Shown here: positions 7,667 through 16,336 of the stretch, one piece after another
Layout: each line of letters begins with the position of its first letter
Position numbering within the stretch: position 1 is the stretch's first letter
Source of the DNA: Bacteroidales bacterium UBA2861
Lineage (GTDB): Bacteria > Bacteroidota > Bacteroidia > Bacteroidales > UBA932
Assembly (NCBI GenBank): GCA_002350615.1
Contig: DEFD01000028.1
Span: 288,417-352,416 of the forward strand
Direction of reading: 5' to 3'
Length of the DNA: 64,000 nucleotides
Position numbers and translations under genes: made by a program
Notes under the pieces: generated by a model
Database searches by the model: none
Told to the model about the DNA's origin: nothing
The model's input: only the letters and a program-made list of their open reading frames with translations

Positions 7667-9817
7667 ATGAATATCAACAGAATAACACTGAAACTCCTTG
7701 CCGCTGCGGCGGCGGGAGTCATGTTCGCAGCCTGCGAACCGGAGCTGACGGATTCCAGGACCTTCGACCTGAGTTATCCCGGAATCACGGACATAGCTCC
7801 GTCCACCAACATCAACATCACGCCCACCTGGATAGGAGGCACCCCTTCCGATTTCCAGGTCTACCGCGTGAAGCTTGACGGTGAAACCTACGAAACGGAC
7901 TGCTTCAGCGCAGATCCGGTATCCGGCGCCTTCTATGTGAGAAATACAGATGCACTGCCCACGGGCCTTTACAGCATCAGCATTTCCTGCAAATGCGGAG
8001 GAAAGAGCTATAAGTTCCCGGACATCATCAGCATCAATATGATGAGGCCGGTGCCTTCCGGGATCAAGGTGGAGCCTGCTGTGATCGAAGCAGCGCTTGC
8101 CGATATCCTGGACGAGAATTCGGAGGCGGTCCTGCCCACTGCGCAGATCACCACCGAAGGGGAGCATATCTCCATCACCAAGTATGCGATAAGCTCCGCA
8201 CGCAGGAACGGCAGCGCAATTTCCGACTTCGCCAAGATGTTCAAGGTCTCCTCCACCGGAGAGGTCAGCATCATCCGCAGCACAAGTTTCGTCCCGGGAG
8301 AGTATGTGCTGGACTTCAAGCTCAACACCTATGTCGTGGACGATTCTTCCCAAGAGGGGATTTTCGCCGACGCGCTGACGGTAAAAGTGAATTCCGCGCC
8401 GCTGGCCCTGCAGTACACCCCGGCCTCGGGGCTGGCCGAATTCGGCACCGCATTCACTTCTGCCGCCCCAGTGCTTACCGGAACGGCCGAGGGCGCCGTC
8501 TATAGCCTCAAGAGTGTGGTTCCCGAAGGAGCACCTCTTGCGATAGACGCTTCCACAGGCGTACTTTCTCTGTCTGAAGGCAATACCCTGCCCATCGGTA
8601 CGGTCATCAATGCATCAGTGAGCGTAAGCAACGCATTCGGCAGCAAGGATTTCGACAATGCCTTCACCGTCGAGATAGTGGATTTCATCAATCCCGTCAC
8701 AAAGCTTCAGTACGCCGATACCACGGTGATAGAGGGTACCAAGGTAAATATTGCCGTGAAGGAGTCGAACGGAGACAATGTGAGCTATTCCTTCGTGGAC
8801 CTGCCCGAAGCGCTTGCAGGAATCATCAGCATAGACGAGACCACAGGCGCCATTTCACTTGCAAAGGGCAACGCCGCTCCAGCCGGCAGCTACACGGTGA
8901 AAGTCAAGGCGGAGAACGTTAAGGGCAGCATAGAGGCGAGCTTCTCGCTGAAGATCGACGAAAACATTTACCGCTTCACTTACGTGCGCTGGGGCAACAA
9001 TCTTGGGCTTTCTCCCGCTGAGAAATACGCCGACCAGTTCAAGATTACTTCCACTACGGAAAGCATGAAGATTCCTGTGCTTGCAAGCGATATCCGCGAA
9101 GGAGTCACTGCCAAGTACACCCTGAAGAACGGTAGCAAGAACAATTATATAACGGTGGACGGGAGTACCGGCGAACTCACCATCGATCCTACCGTGTTCA
9201 CAGCCGAGACTGATCGGCGCGTGCACTTCTGCTATATCGTGGTGACCACCGGAGAAGGAACCCCGGCGGAATGGAGCAAGAAGATCCCCGTGTTCTTTAA
9301 TTTCTTCTGCGCGCACGACGGCGTGGAGGTAGACTTCGTTCCTTTCGTATTCCAGTGCAATCCTCGCACGGGCGGCGTTTCCGCAGCACCGAGAGTCAGC
9401 GGAGTTGAGGCGGCCAAGTTCACTATGGATTACAGGCGCACCTTCAACTTCTACAATGTGGCAGGGCCGGATTCCCATATCGACGGCCAGCCGAACGTCG
9501 CCGACGGCTTCCTGCATTCCGTCTGGGCAGCATACTACGCTTCCCTCAACGTCGCCATAAATACCGGTAGCCGCGACCCTGTATCCTGCTACGGCAGGCC
9601 CGGCACGGAGGCGGCAAGGCCATGCTATTTCAGGATGGAAGACCATGCCCTGCTCGTCAATCCGGAGAAATGGAAAGATGACGCCGGATATGCCAACGGC
9701 GTGTTCATAGGGCAGGTTACCTTCGGCACGGACGGTGCCGATCCCGCAGGAGCGGCTGCTCCGCGCAGGATATTCCCGCTCGCAGTATGGTTCGATACGG
9801 CTTTTGGCAATGAATAG
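7667..9817 (+). CDS. Surface glycan-binding lipoprotein (BT4661/DUF4958-like)
   Basis: The 716-residue protein is a lipoprotein (lipobox FAAC, Cys23) built of several Ig- or cadherin-like beta domains. Repeated motifs such as AIDASTGVLSLSEGN, SIDETTGAISLAKGN and TVDGSTGELTIDPT mark at least three such domains between residues about 240 and 510. A distinct C-terminal domain (about 545-716) resembles the DUF4958 region of Bacteroides heparan sulfate-binding proteins; that match is from memory. Its position directly before susC fits a surface glycan-binding protein that holds heparan sulfate for the SusCD complex. The start ATG at 7667 follows the PL12 stop by 3 bp. It has no catalytic motifs, and ligand specificity is inferred from context. 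Confidence 0.8.
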   Translation: MNINRITLKLLAAAAAGVMFAACEPELTDSRTFDLSYPGITDIAPSTNINITPTWIGGTPSDFQVYRVKLDGETYETDCFSADPVSGAFYVRNTDALPTGLYSISISCKCGGKSYKFPDIISINMMRPVPSGIKVEPAVIEAALADILDENSEAVLPTAQITTEGEHISITKYAISSARRNGSAISDFAKMFKVSSTGEVSIIRSTSFVPGEYVLDFKLNTYVVDDSSQEGIFADALTVKVNSAPLALQYTPASGLAEFGTAFTSAAPVLTGTAEGAVYSLKSVVPEGAPLAIDASTGVLSLSEGNTLPIGTVINASVSVSNAFGSKDFDNAFTVEIVDFINPVTKLQYADTTVIEGTKVNIAVKESNGDNVSYSFVDLPEALAGIISIDETTGAISLAKGNAAPAGSYTVKVKAENVKGSIEASFSLKIDENIYRFTYVRWGNNLGLSPAEKYADQFKITSTTESMKIPVLASDIREGVTAKYTLKNGSKNNYITVDGSTGELTIDPTVFTAETDRRVHFCYIVVTTGEGTPAEWSKKIPVFFNFFCAHDGVEVDFVPFVFQCNPRTGGVSAAPRVSGVEAAKFTMDYRRTFNFYNVAGPDSHIDGQPNVADGFLHSVWAAYYASLNVAINTGSRDPVSCYGRPGTEAARPCYFRMEDHALLVNPEKWKDDAGYANGVFIGQVTFGTDGADPAGAAAPRRIFPLAVWFDTAFGNE

Positions 9818-9821
9818 GAGG
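9816..9821 (+). promoter_or_regulatory. Strong Shine-Dalgarno before susC
   Basis: AGGAGG lies eight bases before the susC ATG (9830) and overlaps the stop codon of the surface-binding gene. Full Shine-Dalgarno motifs are unusual in Bacteroidota, and the same element precedes susD. Confidence 0.6.
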
Positions 9822-9829
9822 ACAAGATC

Positions 9830-12800
9830 ATGAAACATAGACTTATATACATATTCGTGCTCATCCTGCTTTCATTGCAGGGCTTTGCCCAGAGCAGGAT
9901 CAGCGTAATAGGAAGGGTGCTGGACGAGAACGGACAGCCCCTGGCAGGCGCCGGCGTCTTCGACAAGGCGGACAAGAGCAACGGGGTGGTGACGGACATC
10001 GACGGCAAATACACCATCAGCGTGCCTGCGAACGCAACCCTCATCTTCAACTTCCTCAATTATAAGGAAGAGGAAATAGCCCTCGGCGGAAGGCGCACGC
10101 TCGACGTCAGACTGGAACCGGACATCAACCTCCTGGACGAGGTGGTTGTCGTGGGTTACGGCACCATGAAGCGAAGCGACCTCACCGGCGCGGTGGCTTC
10201 GGTGAGCGCCAAGACAGTTGAGAAGTTCAAGACCGCATCCGTGGTCGAAGCTCTCGGCGGACAGATCGCGGGTGTGAACATCACCGCTGCCGACGGAACG
10301 CCTGGCGGCGGCTATGACATCAAGATCCGCGGCGTGGGGACCGTGAACGGCGACGCATCGCCTCTGTTCATCGTGGACGGCTTTGAGGTTGACGACATCG
10401 ACTACCTTGCCAACCAGGACATCCAGAGCGTCGAGGTGCTCAAGGACGCATCGGCCGCCAGCATCTATGGCGCCCGGGCGGCGAACGGCGTGGTGCTCGT
10501 TACCACCAAGAACGGCCGCGAGGGCAAGCCGCAGGTGAACTACAACGGTTCCGCAAGCTACAGGGTGCTTTCCAAGAGGCTTGAACTCCTGTCGCCATAT
10601 GAATTCGTGAAGCTGCAGATGGAAATCAACCCCACCCGCTTCGCCACCACATATTTCAATTCCGGCACGGACGACGACGGCAACCCCTACAAGTATCAGG
10701 CTATGGACGACTACCGCAGCGTTGCCGGTATCGACTGGCAGGACGAGGCCTTCCGTCCCACCTGGTCCCAGAACCATGAGGTGAGCATCCGCGGCGGCAA
10801 CAAGGAAAGCAACTACAGCATTTCCTTCTCCCACTTCGACGAAGACGGTATCTTCCGCAACAGCGGATACAGGAAGGACAATGCCCGCGTGAAGTTTTTC
10901 CACCGCCTCGGCAAGAATCTGAGCCTCAGCCTCGGACTCAGTTATACCAATTCCAACCGCTACGGCGCAGGAACCGGCGGCAGGCTGCTTGCCAACCTGC
11001 TCCGCTACCGTCCCACCGGCGGCCTGAGAGTGTCCGACTACGATCTGCGGCATTCAATTTACGATCCACTGGCCCTGGACAACCTTTCAAACTTCGACTC
11101 CAGCAACGCCAACCCGCTGCTTCAGGTGGAGAACCAGACCCAGGAGCGCAAGCAGGAACAGTGGATAGGCAACGGCTCCCTGTCGTATCAGATAAGCCGT
11201 CATCTTTCCTTCAAGACGGCGGCGACCTACAACGCCAACTACCAGCGCACGGATATATTCTACAAGGAAGGGACATCCCAGTGCTACCGTGCCGGAGGTC
11301 CCTACGGACAGAGCCAGATGGGAAGGGCGCTTCGCTGGTCCAACAACAATGTGCTCAGTTACAAGAATACTTTCGCCCAGGCCCACAAGCTGGACCTAAT
11401 GCTCGGTCACGAGACCAGTTTCCAGGGCAATGAGTACCTGCTCGGCCAGGCCAAGGATCTTCCTTTCGACGACCTCGGCAATGACAACCTGGCGCTCGGA
11501 GCCACTCCCAGCCAGGTGAGCACCACCCGTGCAGCCAGCAGGCGTCTCTCCTTCTTCGCACGCGGATTCTACAGCTACAAGGACCGTTACATGCTCACCG
11601 CCACCATGCGTGCGGATGCATCCACGGTGTTCTCTGACAATCACAAATGGGGTTTCTTCCCTTCCTTCGCCGCTGCGTGGACAATCTCCAACGAGGATTT
11701 CATGAGCGGACTCGGATGGCTGAACAACCTCAAGCTCCGCGCAGGATGGGGAACGGTTGGTAACGACCGTATCGCCAATTACCTGTCCCTGGACCTCTAT
11801 TCCCCCGCGAAATGGGGTCTCGGCACCAGCCAAACCACGGTGCTCACTTCCAAGCAGCTCGCCAATTACGACCTCAAGTGGGAAGGATCCAGCACCACTA
11901 ACATCGGCTTGGATGTCAGTGTTCTCCGCAGCCGCATCAATCTCACCGTGGACGCCTTCATCAAGGACACTAAAGATCTGCTGCTCGCCCAGAACCTGGC
12001 CTATCTGACCGGATTCGAATCCCAGTGGCAGAATATCGGCAAGATCCGGAACAAAGGTATCGAAATCAGCCTCAACACCGTAAACTTCAACCGCAAGAAA
12101 TTCGGCTGGAGCACCGATTTCAACATCTCCTTCATAAGGAACAGCCTGGAATCTCTGCAGGACGGCACTTCCTACATGTTCAGCCGCAGCGGATTCGACA
12201 GCAACTATTCCGGCTACGACTACATAGCGATGGTGGGTTCCGCCCTCGGCAATATGTACGGCTACAAGTTCGACGGGGTGTATCAGAGTTCGGACTTCGA
12301 CGTCACGCCGGACGGCAGGATGATCCTAAAGCCAGGAGTGGCCGATATCTCCGCGCATGCCGGACAGAAGGTGGTGCCGGGCTTTGTAAAATACAAGGAT
12401 ATCGACGGAGACGGCATCATCACCACGGCGGACCGTACCGTGATAGGGAACGGGCAGCCGGACTTCTTCGGAGGACTTACCAACAACTTCAATTTCTGGG
12501 ATTTCGACTTCAGCTTCATGCTCCAGTTCGTGGTGGGCAACGATGTTTACAACGCAACCCGCATGTATGCCAACCAGACCAGGGATGAGCGCACAAACCA
12601 TCTTGTCGAGACGAAGGACCGCTGGACGGCCACCAATGCTTCCAACAAGGTTCCTTCGGCCCAGGGTTATATCCGCAGCGAACTCTATTCCCGATTTGTC
12701 GAGGACGGCTCCTTCCTGCGGCTCAAGAACGTGACCCTCGGTTACACTATCCCCCGCAAGCTGCTGCAGCGCACTCCCGTCAAGAGGGCGAGGGTGTACG

Positions 12801-12949
12801 GCACCGTGCAGAACCTCTTCTGCCTCACCCGTTACAGCGGTTACGACCCTGAGGTGAGCACCTTGAGCAGCCCTCTCATGCCGGGCTTCGACTGGGGCGC
12901 CTATCCCAAGAGCCAGACATTCACATTCGGCGTTGAAGTTCAATTCTAA
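9830..12949 (+). CDS. SusC-like TonB-dependent outer-membrane transporter
   Basis: This 1039-residue TonB-dependent transporter imports glycan oligosaccharides across the outer membrane with SusD as its lid. It has a signal peptide (to about GFAQ), a carboxypeptidase-D-like domain (residues about 24-105, ISVIGRVLDENGQPLAGAGV), the TonB box region EVVVVGYGTMKRSDLTGAV, a plug with LFIVDGFEVDDIDYL and VEVLKDASAASIYGARA, and a 22-strand barrel ending in the aromatic residue of FGVEVQF. Start choice is supported by AGGAGG eight bases upstream. It is followed 18 bp later by susD. The flanking lyases suggest heparan sulfate oligosaccharides as cargo. Confidence 0.96.
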   Translation: MKHRLIYIFVLILLSLQGFAQSRISVIGRVLDENGQPLAGAGVFDKADKSNGVVTDIDGKYTISVPANATLIFNFLNYKEEEIALGGRRTLDVRLEPDINLLDEVVVVGYGTMKRSDLTGAVASVSAKTVEKFKTASVVEALGGQIAGVNITAADGTPGGGYDIKIRGVGTVNGDASPLFIVDGFEVDDIDYLANQDIQSVEVLKDASAASIYGARAANGVVLVTTKNGREGKPQVNYNGSASYRVLSKRLELLSPYEFVKLQMEINPTRFATTYFNSGTDDDGNPYKYQAMDDYRSVAGIDWQDEAFRPTWSQNHEVSIRGGNKESNYSISFSHFDEDGIFRNSGYRKDNARVKFFHRLGKNLSLSLGLSYTNSNRYGAGTGGRLLANLLRYRPTGGLRVSDYDLRHSIYDPLALDNLSNFDSSNANPLLQVENQTQERKQEQWIGNGSLSYQISRHLSFKTAATYNANYQRTDIFYKEGTSQCYRAGGPYGQSQMGRALRWSNNNVLSYKNTFAQAHKLDLMLGHETSFQGNEYLLGQAKDLPFDDLGNDNLALGATPSQVSTTRAASRRLSFFARGFYSYKDRYMLTATMRADASTVFSDNHKWGFFPSFAAAWTISNEDFMSGLGWLNNLKLRAGWGTVGNDRIANYLSLDLYSPAKWGLGTSQTTVLTSKQLANYDLKWEGSSTTNIGLDVSVLRSRINLTVDAFIKDTKDLLLAQNLAYLTGFESQWQNIGKIRNKGIEISLNTVNFNRKKFGWSTDFNISFIRNSLESLQDGTSYMFSRSGFDSNYSGYDYIAMVGSALGNMYGYKFDGVYQSSDFDVTPDGRMILKPGVADISAHAGQKVVPGFVKYKDIDGDGIITTADRTVIGNGQPDFFGGLTNNFNFWDFDFSFMLQFVVGNDVYNATRMYANQTRDERTNHLVETKDRWTATNASNKVPSAQGYIRSELYSRFVEDGSFLRLKNVTLGYTIPRKLLQRTPVKRARVYGTVQNLFCLTRYSGYDPEVSTLSSPLMPGFDWGAYPKSQTFTFGVEVQF

Positions 12950-12953
12950 GACC

Positions 12954-12959
12954 AGGAGG
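12954..12959 (+). promoter_or_regulatory. Strong Shine-Dalgarno before susD
   Basis: AGGAGG lies eight bases before the susD ATG (12968). The context AGGAGGACAGAATCATG nearly repeats that of susC (AGGAGGACAAGATCATG), which would set similar translation rates for the two partner proteins. Confidence 0.6.
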
Positions 12960-12967
12960 ACAGAATC

Positions 12968-14674
12968 ATGAAAAAGATATTATTCTGCATATTCGCCATT
13001 ATCCTTGCTTCGGGCTGCTCGCTGAAGGAGCACAGTTTCACCGAAATAGAAAAGGATGCATACTTCAAGGATGCGCAGCAGGCCCAGACCGTGCTGTTCG
13101 GGCTTTACCGGGACCTCACTCCGGACGCGATGTACGGCTACCACCTCTCGCTGTACTTTACGCTCGGCACCGATGAGGCAAAGGTGACCGGCAACACCAT
13201 CGAGAACTACCGTAATGTGCCGTCCAATGCCTACACCTCAACGGAAGACGAGGTGCAGAACACCTGGAAGGCGCTTTATTCCGCTATTTACGACGCCAAC
13301 GATTTCATCGAACGCCTTTCCGTGGCGGTGAATGATTTCTCCGCCTCGGAGAAAAATCTCGCAGCGGTGTACATGGCGGAAGCGCGCACGCTTCGCGCCC
13401 TCTTCTATTTCGAGCTTGTCCGCTGGTGGAAAAATGTTTCCCTGATCACTTCCACGGCCGATTCGAAGAAGCACCCTTCCACCTTCGTGCAAACGGATCC
13501 GGCGGAGGTTTACGCCTTCATCGAGAACGAGCTCAAATATGCGATATCGGTGCTTCCGTACGCTTCGGACGATCCCTACAGGGCATCCAACGATTTCCGC
13601 ATTTCCAAGGGCGGCGCAATGGGCCTGCTTGCAAAGGTGTACGCCACCTGGGCCGGCTATCCCATGCTGAACACCGCCAAATGGGAAGAATGCGCAAAGG
13701 TGTGCAAGACCCTTGTGGAAAGCGGTAAACATTCCCTGCTTGATAATTATGAGGACCTTTGGAAGAATTCCGGCAGCAGCACCTGGGATCCCAGGGAAAG
13801 CCTTATCGAAGTGTCTTTCTATACAGCTGCTATCACCGGAAACGGCAGCACGGACTGCAGCGGACGCATCGGCAAATGGAACGGGGCTTCCATAGCCGAA
13901 GGTGCCTGGCCCTCAGGCCGTGCAGCAGCAAACTGGATTGTCCTGCCAAGTTTCGCCAAGAACTGGACAGACTACAATAACGACAAGCGCTGGGCCTTAA
14001 GCATGGCCGATTACAAATACACGGTAGTAAACGGCCAGATGGTGAAGGACCAGCTCCTGAAGGTTACCGAAAACGGAACCCAGCGTCCCGGCTACCTTAC
14101 CGATGCCCTTCCTGACGGCGTGAGCGCATCTTTCCGCAAACCTTTCAACAACGGCATAACCCCTGCAAAATGGGATATAGTGAAATATGAAACGCAGGCC
14201 AATGCCGTTACCGACGCCAACCTTTCCAATTTCAACTGGTATATCCTGCGCTACGCGGATGTGCTCCTGCTTTATGCCGAAGCCCTGAACGAATGGCAGC
14301 AAGGTCCTACCCCGGACGCCTTCGCGGCGGTGAATATGGTAAGGCGCAGGGGCTACGGACTGTCTGTAAACACCGCGTCAAGCCTCTGCGACCTGGACAA
14401 CAGCCTCGCCTACGAAGAATTCCGCCAGGCGGTGCGTGACGAGCGTGCCCACGAACTCTGCTTCGAAGGCCATCGCCGCCAGGACCTCATCCGCTGGGGT
14501 ATCTACTATGAAACGATAAGAGGGGCCTATCAGGATCTTGTGAACTGGCACGAAAACGCTCCGGATTACTATCGTATCGTAGATTATACCATAAAGGGAA
14601 AGAACGAGCTGCTCCCCATCCCCCAGAGGGAAATGGACCTTATGGAGCAGTACCGTCAGAACCCGAACTGGTAG
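12968..14674 (+). CDS. SusD/RagB-like outer-membrane glycan-binding lipoprotein
   Basis: SusD caps the SusC barrel and delivers glycan. The 568-residue protein begins with a lipoprotein signal (LASGC, Cys17) and has the helical TPR-like SusD fold. Visible family motifs include LRALFYFELVRWW, KGGAMGLLAKVYATWAGYP, LRYADVLLLYAEALNE and VRDERAHELCFEGHRRQDL, with the C-terminal LLPIPQREMDLM. It lies between susC (18 bp) and the first sulfatase gene (13 bp to its ATG). The ligand is inferred to be heparan sulfate-derived from the neighbouring lyases. Confidence 0.95.
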   Translation: MKKILFCIFAIILASGCSLKEHSFTEIEKDAYFKDAQQAQTVLFGLYRDLTPDAMYGYHLSLYFTLGTDEAKVTGNTIENYRNVPSNAYTSTEDEVQNTWKALYSAIYDANDFIERLSVAVNDFSASEKNLAAVYMAEARTLRALFYFELVRWWKNVSLITSTADSKKHPSTFVQTDPAEVYAFIENELKYAISVLPYASDDPYRASNDFRISKGGAMGLLAKVYATWAGYPMLNTAKWEECAKVCKTLVESGKHSLLDNYEDLWKNSGSSTWDPRESLIEVSFYTAAITGNGSTDCSGRIGKWNGASIAEGAWPSGRAAANWIVLPSFAKNWTDYNNDKRWALSMADYKYTVVNGQMVKDQLLKVTENGTQRPGYLTDALPDGVSASFRKPFNNGITPAKWDIVKYETQANAVTDANLSNFNWYILRYADVLLLYAEALNEWQQGPTPDAFAAVNMVRRRGYGLSVNTASSLCDLDNSLAYEEFRQAVRDERAHELCFEGHRRQDLIRWGIYYETIRGAYQDLVNWHENAPDYYRIVDYTIKGKNELLPIPQREMDLMEQYRQNPNW

Positions 14675-14687
14675 GAGATTGAGGACC

Positions 14688-16331
14688 ATGAGGAAAATAC
14701 CTTTCATGCTGATGGGAAGCGCTGCCATTGCCAGCGCTTCCTGCGGCAGGCAGCAGGTCCAGAAGCCCAATTTCATCGTCATAATGACCGACGACCACAC
14801 CATGCAGGCGATGAGCTGCTACGGAGGCGTGATGCAGACTCCGAATCTGGACAGGCTCGCCCGCGAAGGCGTGCGGATGGACCGCTGCTATGTGTCCAAC
14901 GCCCTTTCCGGGCCGTCGCGCGCCTGCATCCTGACGGGAAAGCTCAGCCACATGAACGGCTTTACGGACAATTCCCGCACCTTTGACGGTGACCAGCAGA
15001 CCTTTCCGAAACTGCTCCATGCCGACGGCTACCAGACCGCGATGATAGGAAAGTGGCACCTGAACTCCGCGCCGCAGGGCTTCGACTACTGGAGCATCCT
15101 GAAGGGCCAGGGAGAGTACTACAGCCCGCTTTTCATAGAGGAGGACGGGGAGCATGTGGTGCCCGGATATGTGACCGACATCATCACCGACAAGGCCATC
15201 GGCTTCCTGGAGGGCCGTGACCGCAGCAAGCCTTTCGCGATGCTCTATTACCACAAGGCGCCGCACCGCAACTGGATGCCGGCACAAAGGCATCTGGGCA
15301 TGTTCGAAGGCCATACTTTCCCGGAACCGGAAACACTTCTGGACGATTATTCCGGGCGGGGAAGCGCCGCCCGCGAACAGGAAATGACCATCGCCCGGCA
15401 CATGTGGCCCGCCTGGGACCTCAAGATAATGACTCCGCAGGAACTGGAGCAGGACTATGCCCGCCTGGACGATACCGGCGACGCCAATGCCGACGATGTC
15501 AAGCGCGCCAACGACATGAGCAAGAGCTACAGCCAGTTCCGGGACGCCTACAACCGTATGACCGCGGAGGAAAAGGCGAAGTGGAACAAGACCTATGCTC
15601 CCAGGATAGCTGAATACAAGGCGATGGAGGGCAAGGCTTCGCCGGAAGAGATGGTCCGCTGGAAGTATCAGCAGTATATGAAAGACTATTGCGCCGTGGT
15701 GCACGGGGTGGACGAGAACGTGGGCAGGCTCTTCGAGTATCTCGAGGCGGAAGGCCTGATGGACAATACCGTGATCATTTACACCTCGGACCAGGGCTTC
15801 TTCCTCGGCGAGCACGGATGGTTCGACAAGCGCTTTATGTACGAGGAATGCGAGCGTACCCCTATGCTGGTGCGTTATCCCGCAGAAATCCCCGCAGGGA
15901 GCGTGAATGCGGACTTCGCGATGAACATAGACATAGCGCCCACCCTGCTGGACTATGCGGGCGTGAAGATACCGAAGGACATCCAGGGCCGTTCGCTGCG
16001 CCCCGTTCTCGCCGGAGACACTCCCCGGAACTGGCGTGACGCGGTTTACTACCATTACTATGAATACCCTTCCTGGCACAGCGTAAAGCGCCATTACGGC
16101 ATCCGCACGGAGCGCTACAAACTCATTCATTTCTACAACGACGTGGACGAGTGGGAACTCTACGACCTGCAGGAAGATCCCAGGGAGATGCACAGCGTGT
16201 ACGACGATCCCGAATATGCGGATGTGCGCAGGGATATGCACAGGCGCTTGAAAAAGATTCAGAAACAGTACCGCGACGACGACCCGGATGAAAATCTTGG
16301 TTCCTGGTTCCTCGGAGCGGACAAATTATAA
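14688..16331 (+). CDS. Serine-type sulfatase, probably glucosamine-6-O-sulfatase of the S1_11 type
   Basis: This S1-family sulfatase removes sulfate esters using a formylglycine made post-translationally. From ATG 14688 it has 547 residues, a signal ending near ASASC (possibly a lipoprotein), NFIVIMTDDHTMQAMSCYGG with the metal-binding Asp pair, and the catalytic motif SGPSR with Ser74 as the residue to be converted. Further motifs are GKWHLN and IIYTSDQGFFLGEHGWFDKR. The Ser-type motif and the heparan locus recall Bacteroides thetaiotaomicron BT4656, a GlcNAc-6-O-sulfatase; that specificity is inference. An AGGAG lies ten bases before the ATG. An in-frame TTG at 14679 is a less likely start. 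It needs an anaerobic sulfatase-maturing enzyme not present here. Confidence 0.9.
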   Translation: MRKIPFMLMGSAAIASASCGRQQVQKPNFIVIMTDDHTMQAMSCYGGVMQTPNLDRLAREGVRMDRCYVSNALSGPSRACILTGKLSHMNGFTDNSRTFDGDQQTFPKLLHADGYQTAMIGKWHLNSAPQGFDYWSILKGQGEYYSPLFIEEDGEHVVPGYVTDIITDKAIGFLEGRDRSKPFAMLYYHKAPHRNWMPAQRHLGMFEGHTFPEPETLLDDYSGRGSAAREQEMTIARHMWPAWDLKIMTPQELEQDYARLDDTGDANADDVKRANDMSKSYSQFRDAYNRMTAEEKAKWNKTYAPRIAEYKAMEGKASPEEMVRWKYQQYMKDYCAVVHGVDENVGRLFEYLEAEGLMDNTVIIYTSDQGFFLGEHGWFDKRFMYEECERTPMLVRYPAEIPAGSVNADFAMNIDIAPTLLDYAGVKIPKDIQGRSLRPVLAGDTPRNWRDAVYYHYYEYPSWHSVKRHYGIRTERYKLIHFYNDVDEWELYDLQEDPREMHSVYDDPEYADVRRDMHRRLKKIQKQYRDDDPDENLGSWFLGADKL

Positions 16332-16336
16332 TCGAT

